In this document: in pieces, positions 44,358-44,388 of the stretch | Numbering within the stretch: position 1 is the stretch's first letter | How the letters are laid out: the number at the start of each line of letters is the position of its first letter | Assembly: GCA_036504595.1 (NCBI GenBank) | Contig: DASXUX010000101.1 | Location: 1-44,388 of the forward strand | Direction: 5' to 3' | DNA from: DASXUX01 sp036504595 | GTDB lineage: Bacteria; Planctomycetota; SZUA-567; H5-PLA8 | Length of the DNA stretch: 44,388 bases | The notes under the pieces: generated by a model | Database searches by the model: none | Told to the model about the DNA's origin: nothing | The model's input: only the letters and a program-made list of their open reading frames with translations | Translations under genes and position numbers: made by a program

Positions 44358-44388
44358 GAAACGTAAAGATCGCCGGAAACTTCAAAAT
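44356..44388 (+). CDS. Start of a gene cut by the window end
   Basis: A GGAGG site at 44341-44345 is followed after 10 nt by GTG 44356, and eleven codons encode the basic start MKRKDRRKLQN. The rest is outside the window. Basic starts like this suit nucleic-acid-binding proteins, but nothing more can be said. Confidence 0.4.
   Translation, partial: MKRKDRRKLQN

Overview
The window looks like a chromosomal segment of a high-GC member of the PVC superphylum (Verrucomicrobiota, Planctomycetota or Lentisphaerota; I cannot decide which). The reasons are giant secreted proteins combining PA14, chitobiase-C-like, CotH, lamin-tail, FN3 and cadherin domains, a very large alpha-2-macroglobulin-like secreted protein, an operon of secreted carbohydrate-active enzymes, and REP-like palindromes in the gaps. 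No rRNA, complete tRNA, CRISPR array or intact insertion sequence was found.

Layout. 1-850: REP-like palindromes, an AT-richer stretch with a thrice-repeated 10-mer, and copy 1 of a hairpin element. 857-2044: a secreted CAP/SCP plus PKD protein, followed by copy 2 of the hairpin element and an apparent gene-tail remnant. 2481-13208 (minus): a 3575-residue cell-surface protein with CotH, lamin-tail domains and 11 cadherin repeats of almost exactly 300 nt. 13266-13478 (minus): a broken copy of that protein's C-terminal domain. 13.8-18.1 kb (plus): a MASE1/multi-PAS NarL-type histidine kinase and its NarL/FixJ response regulator. 18.3-22.2 kb (plus): CheW, a methyl-accepting chemotaxis protein, CheD and a CheY-like receiver, ending in a 33-codon ORF that looks like a truncated gene. 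22.3-25.9 kb (minus): a 12-repeat NHL protein that carries the same C-terminal domain as the giant protein. 26.3-32.6 kb (minus): the 2114-residue alpha-2-macroglobulin-like protein. 33.3-40.4 kb (minus): an unknown secreted protein, a GH43-like beta-propeller, a pectate-lyase-superfamily beta-helix protein, a GH16 enzyme and a DUF4832-like protein, mostly closely spaced and apparently for degrading a complex polysaccharide. 40.64 kb to the end: the 3' half of a tRNA-like sequence, then an IclR-HTH/MCM-like AAA+ protein with a small partner of unknown family, small ORFs, hairpins, and the start of a gene that runs off the window.

How it fits together. The large surface proteins and the CAZyme operon suggest a polymer-degrading, surface-attached lifestyle. 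The kinase/regulator pair and chemotaxis genes supply sensing, but CheA, CheB and CheR are not in the window. Three exported enzymes of unrelated folds have signal-peptide DNA that aligns without gaps or nearly so from the start codon, which hints at leader shuffling. The tRNA 3' half beside the AAA+ pair suggests that the right end is an integrated element extending past the window. That pair is the best candidate here for an undescribed system. Function calls rest on reading motifs by eye; no database search was possible.
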